Source of the DNA: Autumnicola psychrophila
GTDB lineage: Bacteria; Bacteroidota; Bacteroidia; Flavobacteriales; Flavobacteriaceae
Length of the DNA stretch: 64,000 nt
Assembly: GCF_031846645.1 (NCBI RefSeq)
Contig: NZ_JAVRHN010000001.1
Location: forward strand, 539,196 to 603,195
Reading direction: 5' to 3'
Under the pieces are notes generated by a model, which saw only the letters and a program-made list of their open reading frames with translations, did no database searches and was not told where the DNA came from. A program made the position numbers and the translations under genes. This document shows positions 34,403 through 42,227 of this stretch, one piece after another (positions within the stretch are counted from its first letter, which is position 1; the number at the start of each line of letters is the position of its first letter).

Positions 34403-35007
34403 TGAAACTCTTGCTTAAAAGTGCCTCTTACGTTTTTCACCCCTTATGGATGCCATTTGCAGGAAGCCTGCTTTATTTTTTACTCACCCCACGATTTTTC
34501 CCTATTGAGCTTATTAAAGTAAAAATGCTGGCTATTGCTATCATTACGATGTTTATTCCAATTGTATTTTACTTTCTCCTGAAAAATCTAGGCAAGGCCA
34601 GTTCGTTATTTCTAAGTGATGTACAAGAACGAAGATGGCCGCTCTTCTTTTTTATACTACTCAACCTGATGATACTTTTCCAGGTTTTGAATTCCTATAA
34701 TTATCCTGCTCTTTACTTTTACTTTGTTGGCATTCTTTTCTCTACAATAACCTGTTTTATAATGGCCATCTTCCGCGTGAAAGTCAGTTTACATCTTGTT
34801 GGCCTCTCGGGGCTAACAACGTTTATTGTAGCACTTGGAGTGCACTTTCATCTCAATCTTATTTTTACTATTGCTTTTCTTTTCACCGCTTTAGGCCTTA
34901 CCGCCTCCTCCCGTCTTATCTACAAAGCACACAATAACCTTGAGCTTGTACTGGGTTTATTTATAGGCCTTATATCACAGTTGATAGTGGTAAATTACTG
35001 GCTATAA
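34402..35007 (+). CDS. PAP2-like integral membrane protein
   Basis: This 201-residue protein has about six membrane segments. Degenerate PAP2 phosphatase motifs can be traced: a KASSLFLSDVQERRWP stretch in place of K-x6-RP, SLHLVGLSG at the position of the PSGH motif, and TASSRLIYKAHNNLELVLG matching SR-x5-H-x3-D, with Glu in place of the final Asp. It may be a lipid phosphatase or an inactive relative. Its ATG overlaps the rpoN stop by one base, indicating co-transcription. Its 3' end overlaps the convergent barrel gene by 6 bp. Confidence 0.65.
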   Translation: MKLLLKSASYVFHPLWMPFAGSLLYFLLTPRFFPIELIKVKMLAIAIITMFIPIVFYFLLKNLGKASSLFLSDVQERRWPLFFFILLNLMILFQVLNSYNYPALYFYFVGILFSTITCFIMAIFRVKVSLHLVGLSGLTTFIVALGVHFHLNLIFTIAFLFTALGLTASSRLIYKAHNNLELVLGLFIGLISQLIVVNYWL

Positions 35008-35724
35008 GATATAAAACATAAGACCCATTTTTAGCGTGGAAAGTTCTACCTGTTCATCCTGAATGTAGGCATCTTTAAAAAATGAATTGAGACTGTAGTA
35101 GAAATGGAAATTAAAGGTATTATAACCGAAAGTAAAGGTTGCACCTAACCGAAACCTGTCGAATTCCGGAACCTCTGTCTGAACCACCTGATTAGCCTCC
35201 TGGACAAAGTTTGATTTCAGATGATATACATAACCCAACCTTAGTCCTGTATAAACACGCCAGAATTTGTAACTCGTAGCGGTTGATGTTCTCCATCTAA
35301 ACTCTATGGGTGCCTCAATAAGCTGTGTGGTAAATCTATTTGTGTCATAAGATATATCATTATCGAGGCTTCTAAAAATAGATTCTCCCGCCTCTGTTTC
35401 ACCTATAAACAGATTTTGCCCATAACTATTAAGTGACCAGCCTAAACCGATTCCCAAAGCAACATTACGGCGCGAGTTGAGAGGAAAATCCCTAATTAGG
35501 CCAAGGTGAAATCCACCTGAAAAGCCAGATTGTTCAATAGATTCAGATTTATTAGTAAGAAGATTAAAACTAAAACCTACATAGATCTGATCTTCCCGAT
35601 ATACACTATCTATTACTGTTGGAATAGTATCTCCAACTCTTATAATCAGATCCTTTTCTTCCTGACAAAACGATTTGCCGTAAAATAATAGAAAAAAAAA
35701 GAACAAAAACAATTTAGCTTTCAT
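35002..35724 (-). CDS. PorT-type outer-membrane beta-barrel protein
   Basis: This 240-residue protein has a signal peptide (about 1-20, ending SFCQ) and alternating strands with GGFHLGLIRDFPL, GIGLGWSLNSYG and YTGLRLGYVYHLKS, as in PorT/OMP_b-brl barrels of Bacteroidota. PorT in other species is needed for type IX secretion; whether this is the T9SS PorT or a paralogue cannot be decided from sequence. It lies downstream of the exbB-exbD cluster on the same strand but behind a strong terminator, so it probably has its own promoter. Confidence 0.75.
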   Translation of the reverse strand: MKAKLFLFFFFLLFYGKSFCQEEKDLIIRVGDTIPTVIDSVYREDQIYVGFSFNLLTNKSESIEQSGFSGGFHLGLIRDFPLNSRRNVALGIGLGWSLNSYGQNLFIGETEAGESIFRSLDNDISYDTNRFTTQLIEAPIEFRWRTSTATSYKFWRVYTGLRLGYVYHLKSNFVQEANQVVQTEVPEFDRFRLGATFTFGYNTFNFHFYYSLNSFFKDAYIQDEQVELSTLKMGLMFYIL

Positions 35725-35754
35725 TGAGGTGATGAGGTTTCAGCATAAATATAA

Positions 35755-35792
35755 AAAAACATCCTGTTCAAAGATATGAACAGGATGTTTTT
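35755..35792 (-). terminator. Terminator after the ExbB-ExbD cluster
   Basis: Perfect 15-bp arms AAAAACATCCTGTTC (35755-35769) and GAACAGGATGTTTTT (35778-35792) with an 8-nt loop lie 27 bp beyond the last ExbD stop on the minus strand. Confidence 0.9.
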
Positions 35793-35819
35793 AAAAATTT
35801 TATTTTCTAAAAAGAACTA

Positions 35820-36299
35820 CTACAAATTCTGAGTTGCATCACCGGGAATTACAGTGTAGTTAATCTTAAGGGCTTCCGCCTTTCGAAGTTCTTGTTTAAT
35901 ATCAGATACAAGTCCCATGTTAGTCTCGCCATCAACTTTAAGAGCTGTTGTCAAATAAGGTACAAGCTCCTCTCTTTTTGATTCTCTCTCCTGGAAAATA
36001 AATTGCTGAACTTCAGAAACGTTTGCGAACTTATCATTTAACTGAATACGCGCTTCACTTCCGAACTGAGCCTGATATCGTTGACTGGGTTTCCCAGCAT
36101 AGATATACATAATAAGATCCTTTTTATCTAACTTTTCTACCTGGTCTGCAAATGGTAATTTGTTTTGTACCATTAAGGTATTTTGGCGCATTACCGTGGC
36201 AACCATGAAGAAGAAAAGTAACATAAAAACGATATCCGGTAAAGAAGCGGTATTTACCGCTGGTAGTTCTCCACCTTTTTTCTTCTTAAATTTAGACAT
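35820..36299 (-). CDS. ExbD-type biopolymer transport protein (second copy)
   Basis: This 159-residue protein has a short cytosolic N-terminus (basic, FKKKKGG), one membrane helix with the conserved proton-relay Asp (SLPDIVFMLLFFFMVATVM) and a periplasmic ExbD domain ending VIPGDATQNL. With ExbB it converts the proton gradient into force on TonB or on the gliding/T9SS machinery. It is the last gene of the exbB-membrane protein-exbD-exbD cluster. Two unequal ExbD proteins suggest a hetero-dimer in the ExbB pore, which is inference. Confidence 0.92.
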   Translation of the reverse strand: MSKFKKKKGGELPAVNTASLPDIVFMLLFFFMVATVMRQNTLMVQNKLPFADQVEKLDKKDLIMYIYAGKPSQRYQAQFGSEARIQLNDKFANVSEVQQFIFQERESKREELVPYLTTALKVDGETNMGLVSDIKQELRKAEALKINYTVIPGDATQNL

Positions 36300-36334
36300 A
36301 ATAATAAATTAAAATTTTTAGTTCAAAAAGCTCA

Positions 36335-36946
36335 TTAGCTCTTTTTCGGCTCGGCTTCAGACAGTTTCTGTGGTATCATATTCTTGATAACTTCGATTCT
36401 CTCCTCCAACTGCTCCTTGTCTCCGTTATACCTGGGATCAGAATAAGCTGCCTCCATTTCATTAAAGCTAACGTTATAAATTCGTTGAGCTTCTCTGTTT
36501 CTCAGGAAATTATATGCTGCAACAAGTTCATTTTGAACTGCAATATATGTTCCATACTCCGTACCACGGTTATTCTGCAAAGAAATAACTGCTTTTTGCG
36601 GATTTACAGATAACTCCGGATCTGCGGGACCCTGACAAAAGTCACAAGCCTCATCTCCAACTCCTCCTCCATTGTCCAGGAAGACTATAGCTGCCTGGCG
36701 CAATTCACCGATTTCCATAGGTTCATCTTCAACGAGTAAATCATTATTACTGTTAACAATTACTTCAAAGACGTTACGCATCTTTAATACCGGTGGTTCA
36801 ACATCTTCATCCTGCCATGGCGGAAGCTTCCTGCTAATACCTTTATCTGTTTCAATGGTTGTAGTAACCAGGAAAAAGATCAAGAGAAGGAAGGCAATAT
36901 CTGCCATAGAACCTGCATTAACTTCTGGTGATGCTCTTCTAGCCAT
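36335..36946 (-). CDS. ExbD-type biopolymer transport protein (long form)
   Basis: This 203-residue ExbD homologue has one membrane helix containing the conserved Asp (GSMADIAFLLLIFFLVTTT). Its periplasmic part is longer than usual and holds an insertion with a Cys pair (DEACDFCQGP, about residues 99-108) that could form a disulphide or bind metal. It lies 35 bp before the second ExbD gene and 3 bp after the small membrane protein gene, so it is within the same operon. Confidence 0.92.
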   Translation of the reverse strand: MARRASPEVNAGSMADIAFLLLIFFLVTTTIETDKGISRKLPPWQDEDVEPPVLKMRNVFEVIVNSNNDLLVEDEPMEIGELRQAAIVFLDNGGGVGDEACDFCQGPADPELSVNPQKAVISLQNNRGTEYGTYIAVQNELVAAYNFLRNREAQRIYNVSFNEMEAAYSDPRYNGDKEQLEERIEVIKNMIPQKLSEAEPKKS

Positions 36947-36949
36947 AAT

Positions 36950-37387
36950 TTATTTTATTAATTTTCTCACCCCTGAGAGTACCATCGCTCCCACTGCAAT
37001 TGCAGCAAGGATATAGAACGTAACAAGACCTGCACCCACCCAATGTGAACCACTGGCAGACAGAACATCTCCGTCCTTAAGCACTATCTCGTTTCCATCA
37101 GTTATCACGTAAGCAACAATAACAATTACCGCAAAGGCGCCCACAGAAATAAGAGTATTTTTTATGTTTCCTCTAAAAAGTCCGGCGATTACAAAAATAA
37201 CAACCAGAACCACAACTATTGCCATTACTATGTAGGCTACCCACATAAAGGGATCCAACACACTGGCTTGAAGATCGGCTGATGCATCAATCGCATCATC
37301 ACCCGCCATAATGATCCTACCCAGCAGGATAAGCCCAATTACACCGATGACTAAAGCCAAATATTTTAATATCTTATGTAAGGTCAT
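36950..37387 (-). CDS. Small membrane protein of the ExbB-ExbD cluster
   Basis: This 145-residue protein has four hydrophobic segments (about residues 9-27, 47-70, 80-95, 118-137) and only short loops. I do not recognise a named family. It lies between the ExbB gene (14-bp gap) and the long ExbD gene (3-bp gap), an arrangement I recall from other Flavobacteriaceae, so it is probably an accessory subunit of this energising complex. No catalytic motif is visible. Confidence 0.75.
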   Translation of the reverse strand: MTLHKILKYLALVIGVIGLILLGRIIMAGDDAIDASADLQASVLDPFMWVAYIVMAIVVVLVVIFVIAGLFRGNIKNTLISVGAFAVIVIVAYVITDGNEIVLKDGDVLSASGSHWVGAGLVTFYILAAIAVGAMVLSGVRKLIK

Positions 37388-37401
37388 AATTTATATTGGT
37401 C

Positions 37402-38208
37402 TTAAATTCTTTTTCTGTTCTTGTAATCTACCAACATATCGATAAGCAGAATAGAAGCATCTTCCATATCGTTAACGATACTATCTATTTTAGCAATTAT
37501 ATAGTTGTAAAAAATCTGAAGTATAATAGCAACAATTAAACCAAATACCGTTGTTAAAAGTGCTACTTTAATACCTCCGGCAACTAAAGATGGTTGCATA
37601 TCCCCGGCAGCTTCAATTCTATCAAATGCCTGAATCATACCAATTACCGTACCCATGAAACCAAGCATTGGCGCCAGAGCGATAAAAAGAGAAACCCATG
37701 ATACATTCTTTTCAAGCTGTCCCATTTGCACTCCACCGTAAGCAACAACTGCCTTTTCAGCAGCCTCGATACTCTCATCTGCACGGTCAAGACCCTGGTA
37801 ATATATAGAAGCCACAGGACCTCTTGTATTCCTACATACTTCTTTAGCAGCTTCAACACCTCCACTCTTTAGAGCATCTTCAACATCCTGTGCTAACTTT
37901 TTAGTATTTGTTGTAGAAAGGTTTAAAAAGATAATCCTCTCAATAGCAATGGCCAAACCAAGAATTAAACAAAGAAGCACAATCCCCATAAAGCCCGGAC
38001 CACCTTCTATAAAACGTCGTTTTAATTCCTGATGAAAACCGGCAGTCTCTTCTTCGCCTACTTCATCAGCCGCCGCAGCATCTTCGTCTTGTTGAACAAA
38101 GGTTACCGTAGTACTCGGCAATGTATTAACACTGTTTGCCGCATTAAGATTTACGGCTCCAAGCACCATAATCGCAGCGATTACCAAAATAGAAAATAAT
38201 CTTTTCAT
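37402..38208 (-). CDS. MotA/TolQ/ExbB proton-channel protein
   Basis: This 268-residue channel subunit has an N-terminal signal-like segment (1-23) and an acidic stretch (about 40-56) before the classic ExbB part: one membrane helix (GIVLLCLILGLAIAIERI) and a pair near the C-terminus with LGFMGTVIGMIQAFD and ALLTTVFGLIVAI. The extra N-terminal hydrophobic segment is typical of Bacteroidota ExbB rather than E. coli. It is the first gene of the operon and should supply proton-motive force to TonB-dependent receptors such as the one at 7406, or to other outer-membrane machines. Confidence 0.92.
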   Translation of the reverse strand: MKRLFSILVIAAIMVLGAVNLNAANSVNTLPSTTVTFVQQDEDAAAADEVGEEETAGFHQELKRRFIEGGPGFMGIVLLCLILGLAIAIERIIFLNLSTTNTKKLAQDVEDALKSGGVEAAKEVCRNTRGPVASIYYQGLDRADESIEAAEKAVVAYGGVQMGQLEKNVSWVSLFIALAPMLGFMGTVIGMIQAFDRIEAAGDMQPSLVAGGIKVALLTTVFGLIVAIILQIFYNYIIAKIDSIVNDMEDASILLIDMLVDYKNRKRI

Positions 38209-38275
38209 TACTGTTTGTCTTAATTTAATTAGTTAAAGGGTAAATATAAAAATAATTTTTTAATAAAACACTTAG

Positions 38276-38363
38276 CAGAGAGGAAGGGATTCGAACCCTC
38301 GATACGCTTGTGGCGTATACACACTTTCCAGGCGTGCGCCTTCGACCACTCGGCCACCTCTCT
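38276..38363 (-). tRNA. tRNA-Ser (GGA anticodon)
   Basis: Read on the minus strand, acceptor arms AGAGAGG and CCTCTCT pair over 7 bp with discriminator G. The D-arm begins TGGCCGAGTGG, the anticodon loop is CTGGAAA (anticodon GGA, reading UCC/UCU), a long variable arm TACGCC...GCGTAT marks a serine tRNA, and the T-loop is GGTTCGAATCC. CCA is not encoded. It lies 67 bp upstream of the ExbB start. Confidence 0.95.
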
Positions 38364-38432
38364 ATTAAAATGTTGAACGGTGCGGCAAATAACAAAAAAA
38401 ATAATACATCATCAAGCATGCTGCGTTAATTT

Positions 38433-39461
38433 TTAAGCCATTTCACCCCTTAAAGATGTTTCAAATATAGTTTTAAATATTTTGGCTGATAAATTTTTTG
38501 TCAATAAATACATCATTTTTCCAACAGCAGCCTCTGTTGTAATATCTTTTCCCGAAATCACGCCAATTTTTTTAAGTTCCATACTGGTCTCATACTGCCC
38601 CATTGTAACACTTCCCGCAATACATTGCGTAACATTTACAATTCTAAGTCCCAAAGATATTTTTTCTTTCAGTATATTGAGAAACCATTCATCATTAGGG
38701 GCATTCCCACTACCAAAAGTTTCAAGAATCACACCTTTTAGATTTTCTTTCGACAGCATATGTTCGACTGTGCTTTCACTTATGCCGGGGAACATCTTGA
38801 GAATAAGAATATCATTATCCAGGTTTCTATGAAGTTTAAGTTTCTGTTTCCGTTCCGGCTTCCACAAATCAGTTTCATGAACTGAGAGATAGACGCCAGA
38901 TTCAGCTAAGGGTGAATAATTCGGCGAAGCAAAGGCCTGAAAATGTTCAGCGTTTATTTTTGTTGTACGATTGGCCCGATATAATTTATACTCAAAATAA
39001 AGCCCTACTTCAGAGATTACAGATTTGCCATTCTTCCGAAGACCAGCAATTTGTATACTTGTGATTAAATTCTCTTTGGCATCAGTCCTTAGATCTCCTA
39101 TTGGTAATTGAGATCCGGTAAAGATTATCGGCTTACCGAGATTTTCAAACATAAAACTCAATGCAGAAGCTGTGTAGGACATTGTATCACTCCCATGCAA
39201 GATTACAAAACCATCGTATTTGTCGTAGTTCGCTTCTACAGTTTCTGCTATTTGAAGCCAGCCATCAGGATTCATATTAGACGAATCCACGGGATCCTTA
39301 AAACTTAAGGTTTCTATTTCATGTTCCAGAAGTTTTAATTCCGGAATATTCTGCAGCAATTCATCAAAATTAAAAGCTTTAAGAGCACCTGTATCATAAT
39401 CTTTTATCATGCCAATGGTCCCCCCGGTGTAAACTAACAGGATCCTAGCTTTCGTTTTCAT
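38433..39461 (-). CDS. ansA: Type I L-asparaginase
   Basis: This 342-residue asparaginase hydrolyses asparagine to aspartate and ammonia. The two catalytic threonine motifs are present: YTGGTIGM near residue 11 and LHGSDTMSYTA near residue 90. There is no signal peptide, so it is the cytosolic type I enzyme. Its start overlaps the 3' end of the acyltransferase gene by 17 bp, indicating co-transcription from upstream. The pairing with an acyltransferase has no obvious metabolic reason. Confidence 0.93.
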   Translation of the reverse strand: MKTKARILLVYTGGTIGMIKDYDTGALKAFNFDELLQNIPELKLLEHEIETLSFKDPVDSSNMNPDGWLQIAETVEANYDKYDGFVILHGSDTMSYTASALSFMFENLGKPIIFTGSQLPIGDLRTDAKENLITSIQIAGLRKNGKSVISEVGLYFEYKLYRANRTTKINAEHFQAFASPNYSPLAESGVYLSVHETDLWKPERKQKLKLHRNLDNDILILKMFPGISESTVEHMLSKENLKGVILETFGSGNAPNDEWFLNILKEKISLGLRIVNVTQCIAGSVTMGQYETSMELKKIGVISGKDITTEAAVGKMMYLLTKNLSAKIFKTIFETSLRGEMA

Positions 39462-40587
39462 ACAGACCTTCTTTGTTAACTACAGGATTTGCATACATAA
39501 GCAGATAACTGTTAACCTCAAGGGAATTCTTAAGATCTACTCTACGCATAAGCCTTCTTTCAAATTGTCTCTTTTGTTTGTCTGAATATTCAGAACTATA
39601 TTTCCCATGATTCTTTAGTAAATCATAAGCAATATAATTTGCAGGCCATAATTTGTAATTATTGTGTATCTCCTGATCAATTTTCTCTGCCACGACTTTT
39701 ATCTGATCGTTTACAGAGCTTTGCTGAGCTTCAATTTTAGCAAAGATTTCATCTTCCATTACTCCGCAGGCACTAATATGGATTCTTCCTTTCTGGCCTA
39801 ATGCCCCCTGCATAATTGAATTAAAATCTTCGTTGGCAGATTTTACATAAGTTTCCTTCATCCTTTTTGCCATGATTTCTGGCATCTTCAGAATATCTGT
39901 AGGATCAAACTCATAAGAAATAGCAACAGGAACTATCTTAAGTGTCGAAAAATACTCACAAAGACTCATGTCTTTCTTGGCCATTGCCAGCATCTTTAAA
40001 ACTCCCTGTTGTGTATGGTCGCTACCGTCTTTTGTCCGCCCTTCCCGCTGCGCCATCCATACTGAACGATTATCTTTGAAGTGCAATTTTCTTATGTATT
40101 CTGAAAGCTTAAAAGAACTTTTCAGCATTTCCCTTGGACCGAGCCCTCTCAGAACTAGAAAGTTTCTATTAAGCTTTGAAAGTGCCAAAAGAAAAGGTTT
40201 CCGCACCAGGTTGTCGCCAATTGCAGAAGCAGTCATTATCAAGTCATGGTCGTATAAAGTATAATTTAATAACGACGTATCCAGTATAATGTCCCTGTGA
40301 TTAGAAATAAAGAAATAAGCCTGATCTTTCTGCAAATTTTCAAACCCACTATAAGTAAGACCTTCAGTGCTTTTTTCCAATACCTTATCTACAGAGTGAT
40401 AAATAACTCTGGTCTGAAAGTCCCTGATGGACTGACACTGAAGTACCAGCTCCTCAATTTCGGAAAATTCCTTTTCCGGAAAAGTAAACTGAAGTAAAGC
40501 CTTTACCATTGGATGCCTTACATATTGCCGCAAGGCCTCCTCTACTTCCTCATCTTTATAAAATCTTATATCCTCAAATTCTTGCAC
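39445..40587 (-). CDS. Glycerol-3-phosphate/lysophosphatidate-type acyltransferase
   Basis: This 380-residue protein has a PlsC-like domain. The catalytic motif is seen as SNHRDIILD (NHxxxxD) near residue 115, the second motif as FLVLRGLGPREM and the third as WMAQREGRTKDG. The late KIVPVAISYEFDP segment fits the family's substrate-binding motif. It is longer than PlsC proper, with added N- and C-terminal helices, as in the Bacteroidota proteins labelled glycerol acyltransferase. The exact acceptor is unknown. It overlaps the asparaginase gene by 17 bp. Confidence 0.85.
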   Translation of the reverse strand: MQEFEDIRFYKDEEVEEALRQYVRHPMVKALLQFTFPEKEFSEIEELVLQCQSIRDFQTRVIYHSVDKVLEKSTEGLTYSGFENLQKDQAYFFISNHRDIILDTSLLNYTLYDHDLIMTASAIGDNLVRKPFLLALSKLNRNFLVLRGLGPREMLKSSFKLSEYIRKLHFKDNRSVWMAQREGRTKDGSDHTQQGVLKMLAMAKKDMSLCEYFSTLKIVPVAISYEFDPTDILKMPEIMAKRMKETYVKSANEDFNSIMQGALGQKGRIHISACGVMEDEIFAKIEAQQSSVNDQIKVVAEKIDQEIHNNYKLWPANYIAYDLLKNHGKYSSEYSDKQKRQFERRLMRRVDLKNSLEVNSYLLMYANPVVNKEGLYENES

Positions 40588-40711
40588 AAAATTCTCATCT
40601 TAGCATGCCCGGTGGGCACTTATTAAACCAAAAAGCCTTTGCATGGCAATATAAGCAAACAATGTTAATGGCTTATACCGGCAAATAAACAAAATATAAA
40701 ACAAGAAATAA

Positions 40712-41479
40712 TTACCTCCCAAATATTACTTCTGAATTTGCAGTAGTTATTTCTGCAACTTCCTTTAATTCAATCTTATATATTTCGGATATTTTTTTTG
40801 CTATTTCTTCAAGAAAGACCGGTTCGTTTCTTTTTCCGCGGAAAGGAGTTGGTGCGAGATAGGGTGCATCTGTCTCCAAAACAATATCCTGAATAGGAAT
40901 TTCATTTAGAAACCTGTCAATTTTGCCATTTTTAAAGGTCACCACCCCACCAATACCGAGTTTCATATTATAAGACAACGCCTTATGCGCCTGCTCCAGG
41001 GTTCCTGTAAAACAATGAAAAAGCCCAAAGAGATCATCTGCTTTTTCATTTTCCAAAACTTCAAAGACCTCATCAAAGGCTTCCCGGCAGTGAATAACTA
41101 TTGGTAATTTGTATTTCTTCGCCAGCTGAATCTGCTTCTTAAACGCCTCCTGCTGAATTTGCAAGGTACTCTTATCCCAGTGCAGATCTATTCCAATTTC
41201 TCCAACAGCACAGAATTCTCTCTTTTTAAACTGTTCTTCGACATGATCAAGTTCATCTTTATAATCTTCCTTTACATGCGTAGGGTGCAGACCCATCATT
41301 AAGAAAATATTATCAGGATAATCCACCTCCAGATCGTACATAGCCTGTGTATATTCTGAATCTATAGCCGGAATAAAAAATCTTTTAATACCCGCATCAA
41401 TCGCTTTTGCAATTAATTCCTTCCTGTCTTCATCAAAAGCTTCGCTGTATAAATGGGCATGTGTATCGGTTAAAATCAT
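40712..41479 (-). CDS. TatD-family metal-dependent hydrolase
   Basis: This 255-residue TIM-barrel hydrolase has metal ligands in TDTHAHLYSE (HxH), VGEIGIDLHW (Glu), IVIHCREA (His), FHCFTG and VLETDAPYLAP (Asp). TatD-family enzymes act as DNases or quality-control exonucleases. Its length is normal. An exact -7 promoter element (41485-41492) lies 5 nt before the ATG, so the mRNA may be leaderless. It is divergent from the aspartyl protease gene. Confidence 0.93.
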   Translation of the reverse strand: MILTDTHAHLYSEAFDEDRKELIAKAIDAGIKRFFIPAIDSEYTQAMYDLEVDYPDNIFLMMGLHPTHVKEDYKDELDHVEEQFKKREFCAVGEIGIDLHWDKSTLQIQQEAFKKQIQLAKKYKLPIVIHCREAFDEVFEVLENEKADDLFGLFHCFTGTLEQAHKALSYNMKLGIGGVVTFKNGKIDRFLNEIPIQDIVLETDAPYLAPTPFRGKRNEPVFLEEIAKKISEIYKIELKEVAEITTANSEVIFGR

Positions 41480-41484
41480 AAATG

Positions 41485-41492
41485 CAAAAATA
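41485..41492 (-). promoter_or_regulatory. -7 promoter element of tatD
   Basis: On the minus strand this reads TATTTTTG, an exact consensus match whose last base is 6 nt from the ATG at 41479. It predicts a leaderless or nearly leaderless transcript. Confidence 0.45.
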
Positions 41493-41508
41493 ATTTATTT
41501 TGAAGACC

Positions 41509-41516
41509 TATCTTTG
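41509..41516 (+). promoter_or_regulatory. -7 promoter element of the aspartyl protease gene
   Basis: TATCTTTG matches exactly. It overlaps the in-frame GTG at 41516, which therefore cannot be the start, and supports the ATG at 41531. Confidence 0.5.
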
Positions 41517-41530
41517 TGAAAAAAGAAAGA

Positions 41531-41968
41531 ATGTCAACTTTAAAGAAATTGCTTGAAAAGAAAGGATATCAGCGTATAAAATTTAAGTACACGAAGACTA
41601 ACCATATAGAGATAGAAGCTAAAATAAATAACATCGAGGGTAATTTTATTCTCGACACCGGCGCCTCAAGCACCTGCGTAGGAATGGAAGCAGTGAAACA
41701 TTTTGAATTAATTGCTGAAGACAGTGACGTAAAAGCAGCCGGGGCCGGAGCTACAAATATGCTCACCCAGATCGCCCAGAAGAACAGAATAGAAATTAAA
41801 GGCTGGAAAAAGAAGAAGGTAGATCTGGTACTTTTCGATCTAAGACATGTAAACGAGGCCCTTTTGAATCATGAAGCTGAAAAGGTTCATGGTATTATAG
41901 GGGCAGATATTTTAAAACGAGGAAAAGCGGTAATAGACTACGGCAAAAAAGCCCTTTATCTCAAATGA
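41531..41968 (+). CDS. Retropepsin-like aspartyl protease family protein
   Basis: This 145-residue single-domain protein has the aspartyl-protease signature LDTGASSTCVGM near residue 42 and a distal hydrophobic-Gly segment, GIIGADILKRGKAVIDY, as in clan AA retropepsin-like proteins. As a single lobe it should work as a dimer. It has no signal peptide and is predicted cytosolic; substrates are unknown. The start at 41531 is chosen because the only earlier start codon lies inside the promoter. Confidence 0.85.
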   Translation: MSTLKKLLEKKGYQRIKFKYTKTNHIEIEAKINNIEGNFILDTGASSTCVGMEAVKHFELIAEDSDVKAAGAGATNMLTQIAQKNRIEIKGWKKKKVDLVLFDLRHVNEALLNHEAEKVHGIIGADILKRGKAVIDYGKKALYLK

Positions 41969-41975
41969 TACAAAA

Positions 41976-41997
41976 AAAAGGGGGAATTTCCCCTTTT
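41976..41997 (+). terminator. Terminator after the aspartyl protease gene
   Basis: AAAAGGGG (41976-41983) and CCCCTTTT (41990-41997) form a short stem 8 bp after the stop. The remaining bases up to 42168 hold no convincing gene. Confidence 0.75.
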
Positions 41998-42168
41998 GAA
42001 TATTGGAGTATTAATTTAACTTTACCTGAAATAAAGTAAATTAAAAATCCTGTCTTATCAAAAATAGAGTTCTCACACCAGCTTTTCTTACGATCTTGAT
42101 GATTGCCATAGCTGCTGTGCTTTTCTTAAATTTGGTTAATTTATTTCTCTTGTTTTAATCTTACCTAT

Positions 42169-42213
42169 AAAACAGCAGAGGCAGCATTAATTAAATGCTG
42201 CCTCTGCTGTTTT
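42169..42213. terminator. Long perfect hairpin downstream of sucB
   Basis: Arms AAAACAGCAGAGGCAGCA (42169-42186) and TGCTGCCTCTGCTGTTTT (42196-42213) are perfectly complementary over 18 bp with a 9-nt loop. It lies 14 bp beyond the sucB stop and can terminate both strands. Confidence 0.9.
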
Positions 42214-42227
42214 AATTTTTAAACTAT

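Noticed and set aside
38225..38419. 64-codon minus-strand frame
   Set aside because: It runs through the tRNA-Ser gene, so it is a shadow of the tRNA.
42060..42160. Plus-strand hydrophobic peptide frame (MIAIAAVLFLNLVNLF...)
   Set aside because: Only about 20 residues from the first ATG, lies between two terminators, and AT-rich DNA often yields such hydrophobic frames. No promoter element precedes it.
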